Shown one piece after another: positions 13,637-21,729 of a stretch of 36,912 nt of DNA; the first letter of the stretch is position 1, and each line of letters starts with the position of its first letter. This DNA comes from CAG-390 sp003523225 (GTDB lineage: Bacteria > Bacillota > Clostridia > Oscillospirales > CAG-272): positions 1 through 36,912 of the forward strand of contig CABPZE010000019.1 of assembly GCA_902461815.1 (NCBI GenBank). The letters are read 5' to 3'. Below the pieces are notes generated by a model. That model searched no databases, was not told the origin of the DNA, and saw only the letters and a program-made list of their open reading frames with translations. The translations under genes and the position numbers were made by a program.

Positions 13637-14697
13637 GCAGCGGGAGAAAACGCGCCTGGCGCAGCAGACATAAAGTACAGCTCGGCTCGGTATGGATAGT
13701 GGTTCTGCTGACCCTGCTTCTTGCGGCACTGCTTTTCACCGCCGCAGTGATGCTTGGCAATCATCTTCGCAGGCAGGCGGAGCAGGTCGGCGAAGGCTCA
13801 TCTCTTGACGAAACCACAACTCCGGATTTTGATTCGCTAACCGTTCCGGAGGTGATCGCCCGCGCTGCAGTCTTCGGTGAAGCTCCGGAGCCTCTTGGTG
13901 AAATTCAGGCAAAGCCCACCGACGCCAAGCCGGCAGAGACGGATACCCCGCTATCGCCCGACGTCACCACGGACTCACCGGATACCCTTCCTGCCCCTGC
14001 GGATGGAGCCACGGCACAGCCGGATGCCGAAACGTCTGCGAAAAGCGGCACGGAGGGGATCGGAAGAAACTACAACTCCTACTGCGTCATCATGCGCGGC
14101 GAGGACGGAGCGCTGAATTATCGCTCCGAATTGAGAGACTACCTGCTCGGAGACGGCGGTGACAGCAACACGTCGCTTCCGAAGCTGAGAGCGGGAATCG
14201 AAAGCTTCGGCGACGCATATCTGAGCGGGATCTTTCATGTCGGATATCCCGCAGCAGGGGAAAATATGCGTCAGTCGGTGCGCTCGTATGAAATATCACT
14301 TGCCGTCGAGCTTGCCGATTTCGGATTTGACGATATAGTGATAACAGGGCTTTCCTTTGACGCTGATGCCGCAGATTTCTGCGCCGCGGTAAAGGAACGA
14401 AGCACCGGAAGCTGCCGTGTGGGAATTGCTCTGGATTATGAATTTCTCACCTCCTCCCAAGCGCGTGAGAGCCTTGTTCGCCTTGGCGGAGCGTTTGACT
14501 TCATTGCCGTAGATCTTTACACTATCGGCACTCCCGCTATGATGAGCAGCGCCGATGCACTGTCCTCGCGCCTGTACATCGTGCGCTCTTTGGTAGGTAT
14601 ATATCATATGCGGGCGCTTATTCCCAACGAGCCCGGGCTTGCCGCCGCTGCTATCGAAGCCGGAGCAGTCAATATTGCCGAAATTATTACCGACTGA
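13633..14697 (+). CDS. Single-pass membrane protein with a TIM-barrel-like extracellular domain, unknown function
   Basis: 354 residues. A basic N-terminus is followed by one hydrophobic helix (about 18-42), then a Pro/Thr/Ala/Asp-rich linker (about 50-145) typical of wall-spanning segments. The domain from about 150 to 354 has alternating strands and helices ('ELADFGFDDIVITGLSFDAD', 'FDFIAVDLYT', 'MRALIPNEPG'), reminiscent of glycoside-hydrolase-like TIM barrels such as DUF4015, but no catalytic signature could be confirmed. The gene overlaps the parvulin lipoprotein by ATGA, so the two are made together; the parvulin may help fold this or other exported proteins. Function is unknown. Confidence 0.75.
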   Translation: MSSGRKRAWRSRHKVQLGSVWIVVLLTLLLAALLFTAAVMLGNHLRRQAEQVGEGSSLDETTTPDFDSLTVPEVIARAAVFGEAPEPLGEIQAKPTDAKPAETDTPLSPDVTTDSPDTLPAPADGATAQPDAETSAKSGTEGIGRNYNSYCVIMRGEDGALNYRSELRDYLLGDGGDSNTSLPKLRAGIESFGDAYLSGIFHVGYPAAGENMRQSVRSYEISLAVELADFGFDDIVITGLSFDADAADFCAAVKERSTGSCRVGIALDYEFLTSSQARESLVRLGGAFDFIAVDLYTIGTPAMMSSADALSSRLYIVRSLVGIYHMRALIPNEPGLAAAAIEAGAVNIAEIITD

Positions 14698-14740
14698 ACT
14701 TGATATACGAGTCGGTGCTGTTTCACGCCCAAAATGCTCT

Positions 14741-14764
14741 CAAAATGGTACCCAACCCATTTTG
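14741..14764 (+). terminator. Weak hairpin after the membrane protein gene
   Basis: CAAAATGG pairs with CCATTTTG around TACCCAAC. Only a poor T-tail follows, so this is a possible terminator. A second small hairpin, GCCGCC/GGCGGC at 14807-14821, sits just before the ribosome-binding site of the next gene. Confidence 0.35.
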
Positions 14765-14833
14765 ATTTGCTTTGCAAATACGAACAATTTCAATTAAATT
14801 ATTTGAGCCGCCTTTGGCGGCAGGGAGATTAAA

Positions 14834-15454
14834 ATGTCAATGAGAGATAAACTACATACAGGTGAGCTTTACCTGCCGGGAGACAGCGAGATAATGAAGG
14901 AGCAGTTGGGGTATCTTGACCGCCTGTATGACTTCAACCAGACCCGCCCGACTGAGCTTGACAAGCGTCAGGCTATGCTTAAGGAGATGTTCGCCGAGAT
15001 CGGAGAGAACTGCTACATCGAGCCTCCGCTGCATACGAACTGGGGCGGACACCACGTACATTTCGGCAGCGATGTATATGCCAATTTCAATCTCACCCTT
15101 GTGGACGACACTCATATTTATGTGGGCGACGGCACAATGTTCGGTCCGAATGTGACCGTTGCCACCGCCGGACACCCGATACTTCCGGAGCTGCGCAGAA
15201 AGAAATATCAGTATAACGCCGAGGTGCGCATCGGCAAAAACTGCTGGATAGGCGCGGGTACGGTAATAGTCCCCGGTGTCACCATAGGCGACAATGTGGT
15301 TATCGGCGCAGGAAGTGTAGTCACACGCGATATACCGTCCGGAAATGTTGCCTACGGCAATCCGTGCCGTGTGCGCCGCCCGGTAGGAGAGCGAGACCGC
15401 GAGTTCTTTTTCAAGGAAAGAAGGATCCCTGCGGAGCTGTTTAGCGATGACTGA
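14834..15454 (+). CDS. Sugar O-acetyltransferase (maltose/galactoside acetyltransferase family)
   Basis: A 206-residue left-handed beta-helix acetyltransferase that moves acetyl from acetyl-CoA to a sugar hydroxyl. The N-terminal Mac domain is seen in 'MRDKLHTGELYLPGDSEI'. Hexapeptide repeats follow, with 'NWGGHHVHFG', the catalytic histidine in 'VATAGHPI', and 'IGKNCWIGAGTVIVPGVTIG'. It ends with 'VAYGNPCRVRRPV'. Length matches Maa/LacA enzymes. The true sugar acceptor is unknown; such proteins are often regarded as detoxifiers of non-metabolised sugars. GGGAG lies before the ATG. It is preceded by a small GC hairpin and appears monocistronic. Confidence 0.92.
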   Translation: MSMRDKLHTGELYLPGDSEIMKEQLGYLDRLYDFNQTRPTELDKRQAMLKEMFAEIGENCYIEPPLHTNWGGHHVHFGSDVYANFNLTLVDDTHIYVGDGTMFGPNVTVATAGHPILPELRRKKYQYNAEVRIGKNCWIGAGTVIVPGVTIGDNVVIGAGSVVTRDIPSGNVAYGNPCRVRRPVGERDREFFFKERRIPAELFSDD

Positions 15455-15514
15455 GACATAGTACGCAGTTTTTAAGTTTTTTTCGCCGAAACGCGATTTT
15501 TTTCAAAAAAACTA

Positions 15515-15543
15515 TTGCATTTTTCAAAGAAATGTGGTATTAT
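15515..15543 (+). promoter_or_regulatory. Promoter of tRNA-Ser
   Basis: TTGCAT (15515-15520), 17-bp spacer, TATTAT (15538-15543), 62 bp upstream of the tRNA. Confidence 0.5.
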
Positions 15544-15605
15544 ATTAGGGCTGTCGTTCGTAGCTCGGTTTTATACCTCATACGTGTGTTACAGCCCAAT
15601 ATTAT

Positions 15606-15697
15606 GGAGAAGTCGCCTAGTTGGTCGAGGGCGCACGACTGGAAATCGTGTAGGCGTTAAAAGCGCCTCCAGAGTTCGAATCTCTGCTTCTCCGCCA
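15606..15697 (+). tRNA. tRNA-Ser (anticodon GGA)
   Basis: A complete class II tRNA of 92 nt. The acceptor GGAGAAG (15606-15612) pairs with CTTCTCC (15687-15693), followed by discriminator G and encoded CCA. The anticodon stem CACGA/TCGTG encloses CT-GGA-AA, with GGA at 15641-15643, reading UCC/UCU codons. A long variable arm (about 15651-15668) confirms serine. The T-arm is CAGAGTTCGAATCTCTG. Confidence 0.97.
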
Positions 15698-15703
15698 AAA
15701 CAA

Positions 15704-15729
15704 AAGAGAGGGTCGTTCCTCTCTTTTTA
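15704..15729 (+). terminator. Terminator of tRNA-Ser
   Basis: AAGAGAGG (15704-15711) pairs with CCTCTCTT (15718-15725), and a T-run follows. It begins seven bases after CCA. Confidence 0.85.
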
Positions 15730-15746
15730 TTTTTGAGTGAAAAGAC

Positions 15747-15776
15747 TTGTGAATGCTGTGTCTTTTATGATATAAT
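15747..15776 (+). promoter_or_regulatory. Promoter of the 15810 gene
   Basis: TTGTGA (15747-15752), 18-bp spacer, TATAAT (15771-15776). It lies right after the tRNA terminator. Confidence 0.6.
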
Positions 15777-15809
15777 AAAGTTATAATGCAGAAAGGAGAA
15801 AATGCCCGT

Positions 15810-16772
15810 ATGAACAAGCTCAAATGGTATCAGAAATTATTGATAATAATTCTTATAGTCATCTTTTCTCCATTGATAATTCTCGGTTGCATCTTTGCGG
15901 GAATTTACTATTTATTTCAGATGCCGAAAAACAAAAAGGAATACAAATGCTCGTCCTACTTCAAAGATTTCAATAATCCGTTTTATACAGACATTCTTAT
16001 TTCTCCCGAATACCGCTTTTATAATTCTGCGATCCACCGCAAATTACCCATAAAATATATAAAGCAAAAATCAAACGGCTTTGAATATTTCATTTTCAAT
16101 GATACCGTTTTTCTTTTTCCCGACTTTGATCAGATAGATTACAACGACGAAAAAGCAGAGTGGCAAGTGGATTTTGACGGGACTTGGGGGAATTTTGATG
16201 AGTCATACCAAAACCTTCTTAAAAAACTTGACAGTGTCCCCAAACTCCCGGTAAAGCTTCTCGTTGAAAGAGCAGTGTTCTGCATGGCAGACCTGAAAAA
16301 TGTCGATATACCGGAATGCATCCGGCTGACGTTGTGCTACGAGGAAGCGTTTGAAAACGACGATCTACCTCTGAAAATGGTAATTCCGCAAAACACCAAA
16401 GAGCTTTACGAAATGATGCTCGAAACGCCTGATCTCTGCGGCAAATTTGAACTTACCGACAATGACGGAACGATCACTTGGTATCTTTATGGCAATATAA
16501 AAATCGAGATAGGTGTTGACCCGCGTGATTGCTATATCGGCATTGATAAAATGCTTTCAGGAAAAGTTGAATGCGGCATTACACACTGGCATCCCACACA
16601 AAATGAGATTTACGATGAAGTTTGCAGAATGGGCAGACGCGGTAACGTGTTGATAATACGAACCTCTTGGTTGGGCGCATATGTTTTATACATGGGAAAC
16701 AAAGATGACTGTCCCTATTCGCCAAATAAAAAATATCTGTTCAGAAAGCTTTATTATTTAGAGGCAAAATAA
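15810..16772 (+). CDS. Membrane-anchored protein of unknown function
   Basis: 320 residues. A strongly hydrophobic helix (about 8-34, 'LLIIILIVIFSPLIILGCIFAGIYYLF') is followed by a soluble acidic domain rich in aromatic residues. No catalytic motif was recognised. The C-terminal part contains 'THWHPTQNEIYDEVCRMG' and 'NVLIIRTSWLGAYVLYMG', which looks like an alpha/beta recognition domain resembling immunity-type proteins, but this is only an impression. ATG at 15810 is 11 bases after AGGAG; an in-frame ATG at 15786 lies upstream of that site and is unlikely. The gene is more A+T-rich than most neighbours and sits just downstream of a tRNA gene, a usual place for acquired genes. Confidence 0.7.
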   Translation: MNKLKWYQKLLIIILIVIFSPLIILGCIFAGIYYLFQMPKNKKEYKCSSYFKDFNNPFYTDILISPEYRFYNSAIHRKLPIKYIKQKSNGFEYFIFNDTVFLFPDFDQIDYNDEKAEWQVDFDGTWGNFDESYQNLLKKLDSVPKLPVKLLVERAVFCMADLKNVDIPECIRLTLCYEEAFENDDLPLKMVIPQNTKELYEMMLETPDLCGKFELTDNDGTITWYLYGNIKIEIGVDPRDCYIGIDKMLSGKVECGITHWHPTQNEIYDEVCRMGRRGNVLIIRTSWLGAYVLYMGNKDDCPYSPNKKYLFRKLYYLEAK

Positions 16773-16808
16773 GTGCTGATAAATAACAGAGAAACAAACG
16801 TAAAAATA

Positions 16809-17012
16809 TTGGGGTGTTAAAAAATTCCTTCTGAATTTTTTAACACCCCAAACGACATTGGTCTTGACGGCTGAAAGCCGTCATTTTGCCACAGCATTCA
16901 CCCGAATTCAGACAAGATCAAGGGCAAAACCGACCAAGATCGCCGTAAAATGCCGGATTCCCGACCGACATTTTACGGGGGCTGTAAAAAACATCGAGTT
17001 TTTTACAGCCCC
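16809..17012. terminator. Four stacked hairpins between convergent genes
   Basis: Hairpins, in order: a 19-bp perfect stem (16809-16827 with 16833-16851); GACGGCT/AGCCGTC (16866-16872 with 16876-16882), followed by ATTTT; CCGTAAAATG/CATTTTACGG (16943-16952 with 16969-16978); and a 15-bp perfect stem (16978-16992 with 16998-17012). They occupy the gap between the 15810 gene and the DUF4340 gene and very likely stop transcription from both sides. No gene was found in the gap. Confidence 0.65.
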
Positions 17013-17032
17013 ATATTTTGTAATTGGAAATA

Positions 17033-19261
17033 TCAATATTTGCTTGTCGGGGTTATCGTCTCGCCGGTCATGACTCTTCCGGCGTCGGAAATTATCTTGT
17101 CGACAAACGAGCGCGAAACGTAAAACTCGGCGCTGTCACCGACCGCCATAAGCGAGCGGCGCTCAGTGTATGAGTAGAAGGTATACTCAAACTTGCTCTT
17201 CTTATCAAATGAAGTCAGCACCGTCAGCTTTGCCTGAGCCTTTGACGGGTCGGCAAGATATGCCGCTATCTGGTCGTCGGTAAGTCCGCTGTCTCCGTCG
17301 TGTGCGTCTCCGCCTATCGAGGCGTAAAGCAACGACTGGAAGAATTTGCGGAAGTTCGCCATTCCGCAGCGCAGGTAAGTCTTTGATATGCCTTCCGGCG
17401 TGGTAACGGTTATCGTATCCGCTCCGACCTCGATCTTGTTTCCTGTTTTCGCGTCGGTAATGCTGCCTATAAGCACCACTACCTCCTCACCGCGGCTGTT
17501 GGTTTCGTACTTTGCCCCGCGAATGCTGGCGCGGTTACCGTCGGCATCCACAGCCTTGACAAGCTCATGGTCAATTGTCCAGGTAAATCCGCTTGCGTCC
17601 GTAACGGTAAGGCTTGATATTGCCTCCATTACAGTGCCGTCCGGTGCGACGGCGCGTATCTTCATCTTGTCGGATGAAATAGTTCCCTTCTCCTTGGCGG
17701 TGGCTGATGCGGTATCGGGGTTCGTCACCGAGTCGCTTTCCGAATTGTCAAGATAGAAGTGGTATGCGCCGTCCGCAGTCTCAAGTATTACCTCGGTAGC
17801 CCAGGCAAGGTTCATTGAGAAGTAAGAGGCATCCACCCAGTCGATTAGACGGTAATCAAGGAAAAGCAGCTGTGTGCGGCTGACCTCGACTACCATGTCA
17901 TAGATCGCAGAAGTCATATAGTAAGTTCCGCGGTCGGTCATTTTACTGACCAGAATGGTATGCTCGATAGGTTCAGTGCCTACGCCGTCAGATGCCGGCG
18001 GCGTGTATTCGAAATAAATAACATACTCAGGCTCGTAAAGCCCGCACGTCTTCATATCCTCCTCTGTGGGTCCGAGCTTTGTCACATTGAGGAAGCTCAT
18101 CTGATAGAAGGACTGAAGCGCCGCGTCGGCAGCATTGGGGTCGATGTCGTATTTATCCGGATAGTTCATAACATACGCCGTGTTGGCGTAGAATGTCCCG
18201 GTACGCGCCTCAAGATCCCAGTACGAAAAGCTGACTATCGGCAGAACGCTTGATGTTTCAGGGTCTTCAATATTTGTAAGGTCAGCTCCCTTGAAAACAG
18301 AGAACTTCTGAACATTGAAGTACGAGTTGAGCGTCATGGGGTAACAGACCGTGGGAGTAACGAAGGTTTCGATCGGCAGCTCAAAAACGCTGTCTACGCT
18401 CTCAGTCAGTGTGGACTGACCGTACACCCCGATAAGAGAGGCGTCAACGCTGTAATTCATTATATAGACTGCGTCGCGCCCGCTGTACCGGACATAGTAG
18501 CCTGCTCCGGAGGGGATCATATCGCCGACATAAACGGTGTGCATGTTGTTTGAGGTATCAATGAGCCTGTACCATGAGGGCGAATAATCATACTCGTTAC
18601 CGTTCTCATCCTTGCGCTTTTCGCTGTCAAGACCGTATTCGGTGAATTTTCCGTCAGCGTCCTTTATCGGGTCTTGGATCTTCTCCATCGTCAGAGGGTA
18701 TCCGCAGGAGACGGCAAGCTGAGAGAACAGCGCCTTGTCATACGGAGTGCCCTCAAAATTCTTTATCTGGAAGTTATCATCCTTATCACGGTAAAAGGTA
18801 TAATCCTGTGATGCCGTATGAACCTGAATCGACTGAACGCTTGCCTGCTGCGTGTGGCGGAACATAAGTATCCGCTTTGACGAGCCGACCTCCTCGCCGT
18901 CCTCGGTATCGACTACGGCAATAATCTCATACGCGCCGGTATCCTTGTCTACCTCTACAAGGGTTCCAAGCTCGGTGCTGAAATAACCGTCTTTGGTAGT
19001 CTCAAGAGTATATCCGTCCTTGTCGCACAGCACATACACGCCCGATTTCTGCTTTATATAGTATTTCAGCCCGTCGATATCGGTAAATATGATACGGTTG
19101 ACAAAGTAGGTGGCGACTCCGAGCCCCACGCCAAGCAGAATAACGCATACAAGCAGGATCGCCGTGGCGCGCTTCTGTGCCTTGAGGATCGAACGCCTGC
19201 GCCGTCCGGTCGCGGCTGTTCCGTTTTCCTTTTCTTTTTCTTTTTCTTTTATCTGTTTCAT
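17033..19261 (-). CDS. DUF4340 domain-containing protein (Gld-type ABC system accessory)
   Basis: 742 residues. A highly charged N-terminus with Lys-Glu repeats is followed by one transmembrane helix (about 33-54) and a large extracytoplasmic beta-rich region. It carries DUF4340-like segments around about 70-330 ('GYYVRYSGRDAVYIMN', 'IKNFEGTPYDKALFSQL') and again in the C-terminal part. DUF4340 proteins regularly accompany GldG-like and ABC genes in bacteria that do not glide. The reading frame overlaps the GldG-like gene by four bases (ATGA), showing coupling. The Lys-Glu tract is encoded by a repeated 6-bp unit at about 19227-19250, so length changes there would keep frame. It is the last gene of a four-gene minus-strand operon; the hairpins at 16809-17012 end it. 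Confidence 0.85.
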   Translation of the reverse strand: MKQIKEKEKEKENGTAATGRRRRSILKAQKRATAILLVCVILLGVGLGVATYFVNRIIFTDIDGLKYYIKQKSGVYVLCDKDGYTLETTKDGYFSTELGTLVEVDKDTGAYEIIAVVDTEDGEEVGSSKRILMFRHTQQASVQSIQVHTASQDYTFYRDKDDNFQIKNFEGTPYDKALFSQLAVSCGYPLTMEKIQDPIKDADGKFTEYGLDSEKRKDENGNEYDYSPSWYRLIDTSNNMHTVYVGDMIPSGAGYYVRYSGRDAVYIMNYSVDASLIGVYGQSTLTESVDSVFELPIETFVTPTVCYPMTLNSYFNVQKFSVFKGADLTNIEDPETSSVLPIVSFSYWDLEARTGTFYANTAYVMNYPDKYDIDPNAADAALQSFYQMSFLNVTKLGPTEEDMKTCGLYEPEYVIYFEYTPPASDGVGTEPIEHTILVSKMTDRGTYYMTSAIYDMVVEVSRTQLLFLDYRLIDWVDASYFSMNLAWATEVILETADGAYHFYLDNSESDSVTNPDTASATAKEKGTISSDKMKIRAVAPDGTVMEAISSLTVTDASGFTWTIDHELVKAVDADGNRASIRGAKYETNSRGEEVVVLIGSITDAKTGNKIEVGADTITVTTPEGISKTYLRCGMANFRKFFQSLLYASIGGDAHDGDSGLTDDQIAAYLADPSKAQAKLTVLTSFDKKSKFEYTFYSYTERRSLMAVGDSAEFYVSRSFVDKIISDAGRVMTGETITPTSKY

Positions 19262-20868
19262 GCGTACTTTCTCCTGACGAGAATAATAACGCCCGCTCCG
19301 AATACAATGATGGGAGGTATAACTGTGAGAGCGATGGTATAGCGGTTTGCCTCAGCGGTGGTAAGACTTTCGATCTCGGTGGAAACAAACATCTTGCATT
19401 CAAGTCCCACCGGAACGAACTCCTTACCCATGGCGCGCATGGCGCTAAGCATTACATCGGTATTGCCGTAAACATTTGACTGAAGCAGCTTTGTGCTGAG
19501 GAAGCCGGTCGAACCGCAGGCAAGAATATAAGAATAGTCAGCGTCGGTATTGTTGACCATTCGTGTCTCGCGCGTTACCGTCATCAGCTTAAAGGGGTCT
19601 GCCTCGGTTGCAGTGCCGATCTCGCGTCCCCCTGCCATTGTCTTGGCTCCGGTGTACGAGGTGAACACGTCATAAATATCGCGTGTAATACCGTCGCGGA
19701 AATAAGCACCGTACTCAAAGTTTTCGGTGGAATCGTCCTCATCCGTGTACTCTGTCAGCAGGTAGTTATCCGCGTACACGATAGGCATTACATTTTTGAA
19801 GATGACCTTGGGCGGATACTGGGTACGCAGATCCTTGTGTATCGAAGCACCGAGTCCCGCTGAGGTGTACGCGCCGACGATGGTGAGTCCATCGGTGGTC
19901 AGAGAATGGGCATTGTCCTGCACAACGCAGGATTCCACCTTACCGAGAGCATCCTCATAGCGCACGAATTTTATTCCCCATTCACCAAGGTACTCCTCAA
20001 GGTGCGGCAGTCGCGGCGTGGCGGGATCAAGGAATACCGCCATGGCGTTTGTGCCGTCAAGGAAGCGGTCGATCTTTTCAATTTCCGACTTATCGGAGAT
20101 CCCCTCCTCCTTCACAAGGAAATCATCGCTCGGATCGTATACAAAGAGCATACGGCAGTCCGCGGGAATTTCCTCGTTCGCAAGGTCGATGAGCTGAAGC
20201 TTGTAGCCTGCGTCCTCAAGCATGGAAAGCAGTGCGGAGCTTGAAGCAAGCTCGCTTTCGGTGACAAACGGCTCACCGTGGTTGTAGGTCAGGCAAACAA
20301 TGGGAGACTCTGCCTGAGTAACCGCAAGGATGCCGGAAACCAGCTTTTTCTCCCCGTTATATGCCACAGGGGTGCTGGTATCGCCCTCTTCAAACATATA
20401 GAAGGCTCTCAGTGTGTACACGCGGAACTCAGTGCCGCAGGTCACGATAACGGAGTAGGAATTGATGGTGGATTTGGAGGTGGTCTTGTACGGGTTGACA
20501 GCCGTGGGGTTGCGGAAGATATCTATGTTTTCAACCTTTACATAGTCAACCTTCTGAGCTATCTCAAGCGCGCTCTGATAAACAAGGCGCTGAGTGAACT
20601 CGGCATTCAGATTATCGGGTTCGTCACAGAAGATGATCTTTACATCCTGTCCCTTGGTGTCAACGCCCTTCAAAGCTTCTACCGCCGCGTCGGACAGCGT
20701 GTAAAGGCTTTCGGTGGTCATATCGGTGTACCAGCGGAACTTCTCCGCCAGCAGCGAAAAGAGTGCGTTGAACAGTATCACTGCGGCAACAAGCACGCAG
20801 GTAAGCAGCAGTGCCACTCCACCGTAGCGTAAGCGGCGGGAGCGCATCGTTTTGTTAGTGTTATTCAT
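19258..20868 (-). CDS. GldG-like auxiliary protein of an ABC exporter
   Basis: 536 residues with an N-terminal helix (about 15-40), a long extracytoplasmic part and a C-terminal helix ending 'FGAGVIILVRRKYA'. 'YTDMTTESLYTLSDAAVEALKG' near residue 50 is the hallmark of the GldG/ABC-type uncharacterised transport family, followed by 'VKIIFCDEPDNL' and 'PIVCLTYNHGEPF'. GldG acts with GldA and GldF in Bacteroidetes gliding, but homologues in non-gliders form an export or envelope-linked ABC system whose cargo is unknown. Start ATG at 20868 is chosen because GGGAGG lies seven bases upstream; a start at 20892 would overlap the permease gene. It is coupled to the DUF4340 gene by ATGA. Confidence 0.85.
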   Translation of the reverse strand: MNNTNKTMRSRRLRYGGVALLLTCVLVAAVILFNALFSLLAEKFRWYTDMTTESLYTLSDAAVEALKGVDTKGQDVKIIFCDEPDNLNAEFTQRLVYQSALEIAQKVDYVKVENIDIFRNPTAVNPYKTTSKSTINSYSVIVTCGTEFRVYTLRAFYMFEEGDTSTPVAYNGEKKLVSGILAVTQAESPIVCLTYNHGEPFVTESELASSSALLSMLEDAGYKLQLIDLANEEIPADCRMLFVYDPSDDFLVKEEGISDKSEIEKIDRFLDGTNAMAVFLDPATPRLPHLEEYLGEWGIKFVRYEDALGKVESCVVQDNAHSLTTDGLTIVGAYTSAGLGASIHKDLRTQYPPKVIFKNVMPIVYADNYLLTEYTDEDDSTENFEYGAYFRDGITRDIYDVFTSYTGAKTMAGGREIGTATEADPFKLMTVTRETRMVNNTDADYSYILACGSTGFLSTKLLQSNVYGNTDVMLSAMRAMGKEFVPVGLECKMFVSTEIESLTTAEANRYTIALTVIPPIIVFGAGVIILVRRKYA

Positions 20869-20882
20869 TGCAAAACCTCCCG

Positions 20883-21671
20883 TCATGCCCAACGGCGGCG
20901 CTCATACACGCGCACAGTCAGGTATAGGAAAATAAAGGTGAGAGAAACATAGTAAAGCAGCGCAGACCAGTCAAGTATCCCGTAGCCGAAATTCGAGAAT
21001 CGGGAAAGCACGCTTACCCAGTCAAGCACATATCTCACCGCGTAGCTGGTGATAAGCCGCGTTCCGTCCGCGTCATTTCCCACCTGAGCAAGCATATTAA
21101 GAACAATCATGGATATCAGCACACCGATGGTTATAACAGCGGCGGAAAGCTGATTTTCCGTCAGCGAGGAAACAAACAGTCCTATGGCTATGAAAGCGGC
21201 GCCTATAAGCATTACGCCGATAAGAGAGCCGAATATCTGTGCGGTATTGGGACCGATATGATCTCCGGTGAGCCAGTCACCGGAGGCTTTTTTCGCCGCT
21301 ATCTCTGAAGATGCGATCGAATAAAGCGGAATGAAATTAATGCACGAAAGTAGGAGAGAGCCGACAAAGAGCGTGAGTGCGGCGCAGAATTTGCCCATGA
21401 CCATGCCTATTATCGTTACAGGCGAGGTCAAAAGCAGCTGCTCGGTGCGCATTTTGCGCTCCTCGGCAAACATCCGCATGGTAAGCAGCGGAATAAGTAC
21501 TATCAATGCGAAGATTATGTACTGGAAATAAGCTGAGGTGCTGTACGAATTGGACTGGAGTGTGGTGTAACAGCAAAGCAGCGCCGCCATAGCAAGAAAT
21601 ACGCCGACATACACATATCCCACCGCATTGATGAAATACGAGCGCATCTCCTTTTTATAAATTGCAAGCAT
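20883..21671 (-). CDS. ABC-2 type permease (GldF-like)
   Basis: 262 residues with six predicted membrane helices: about 16-35, 50-68, 95-118, 145-170, 172-195 and 235-256. The starting 'MLAIYKKEMRSYFINAVGYVYVGVF' and 'RMFAEERKMRTEQLLLTSPVT' after the second helix are typical of GldF/NatB-like ABC-2 permeases, where the E-E-R loop contacts the ATPase. AAAGG is close before the start. It lies 58 bp after the ATPase gene and 14 bp before the GldG-like gene in the same operon. Confidence 0.9.
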   Translation of the reverse strand: MLAIYKKEMRSYFINAVGYVYVGVFLAMAALLCCYTTLQSNSYSTSAYFQYIIFALIVLIPLLTMRMFAEERKMRTEQLLLTSPVTIIGMVMGKFCAALTLFVGSLLLSCINFIPLYSIASSEIAAKKASGDWLTGDHIGPNTAQIFGSLIGVMLIGAAFIAIGLFVSSLTENQLSAAVITIGVLISMIVLNMLAQVGNDADGTRLITSYAVRYVLDWVSVLSRFSNFGYGILDWSALLYYVSLTFIFLYLTVRVYERRRWA

Positions 21672-21729
21672 AAGCCTTTACCGACCGCTATTTACGGTCA
21701 TCCTTTCAGATTATATTGAAGTTTTTACC

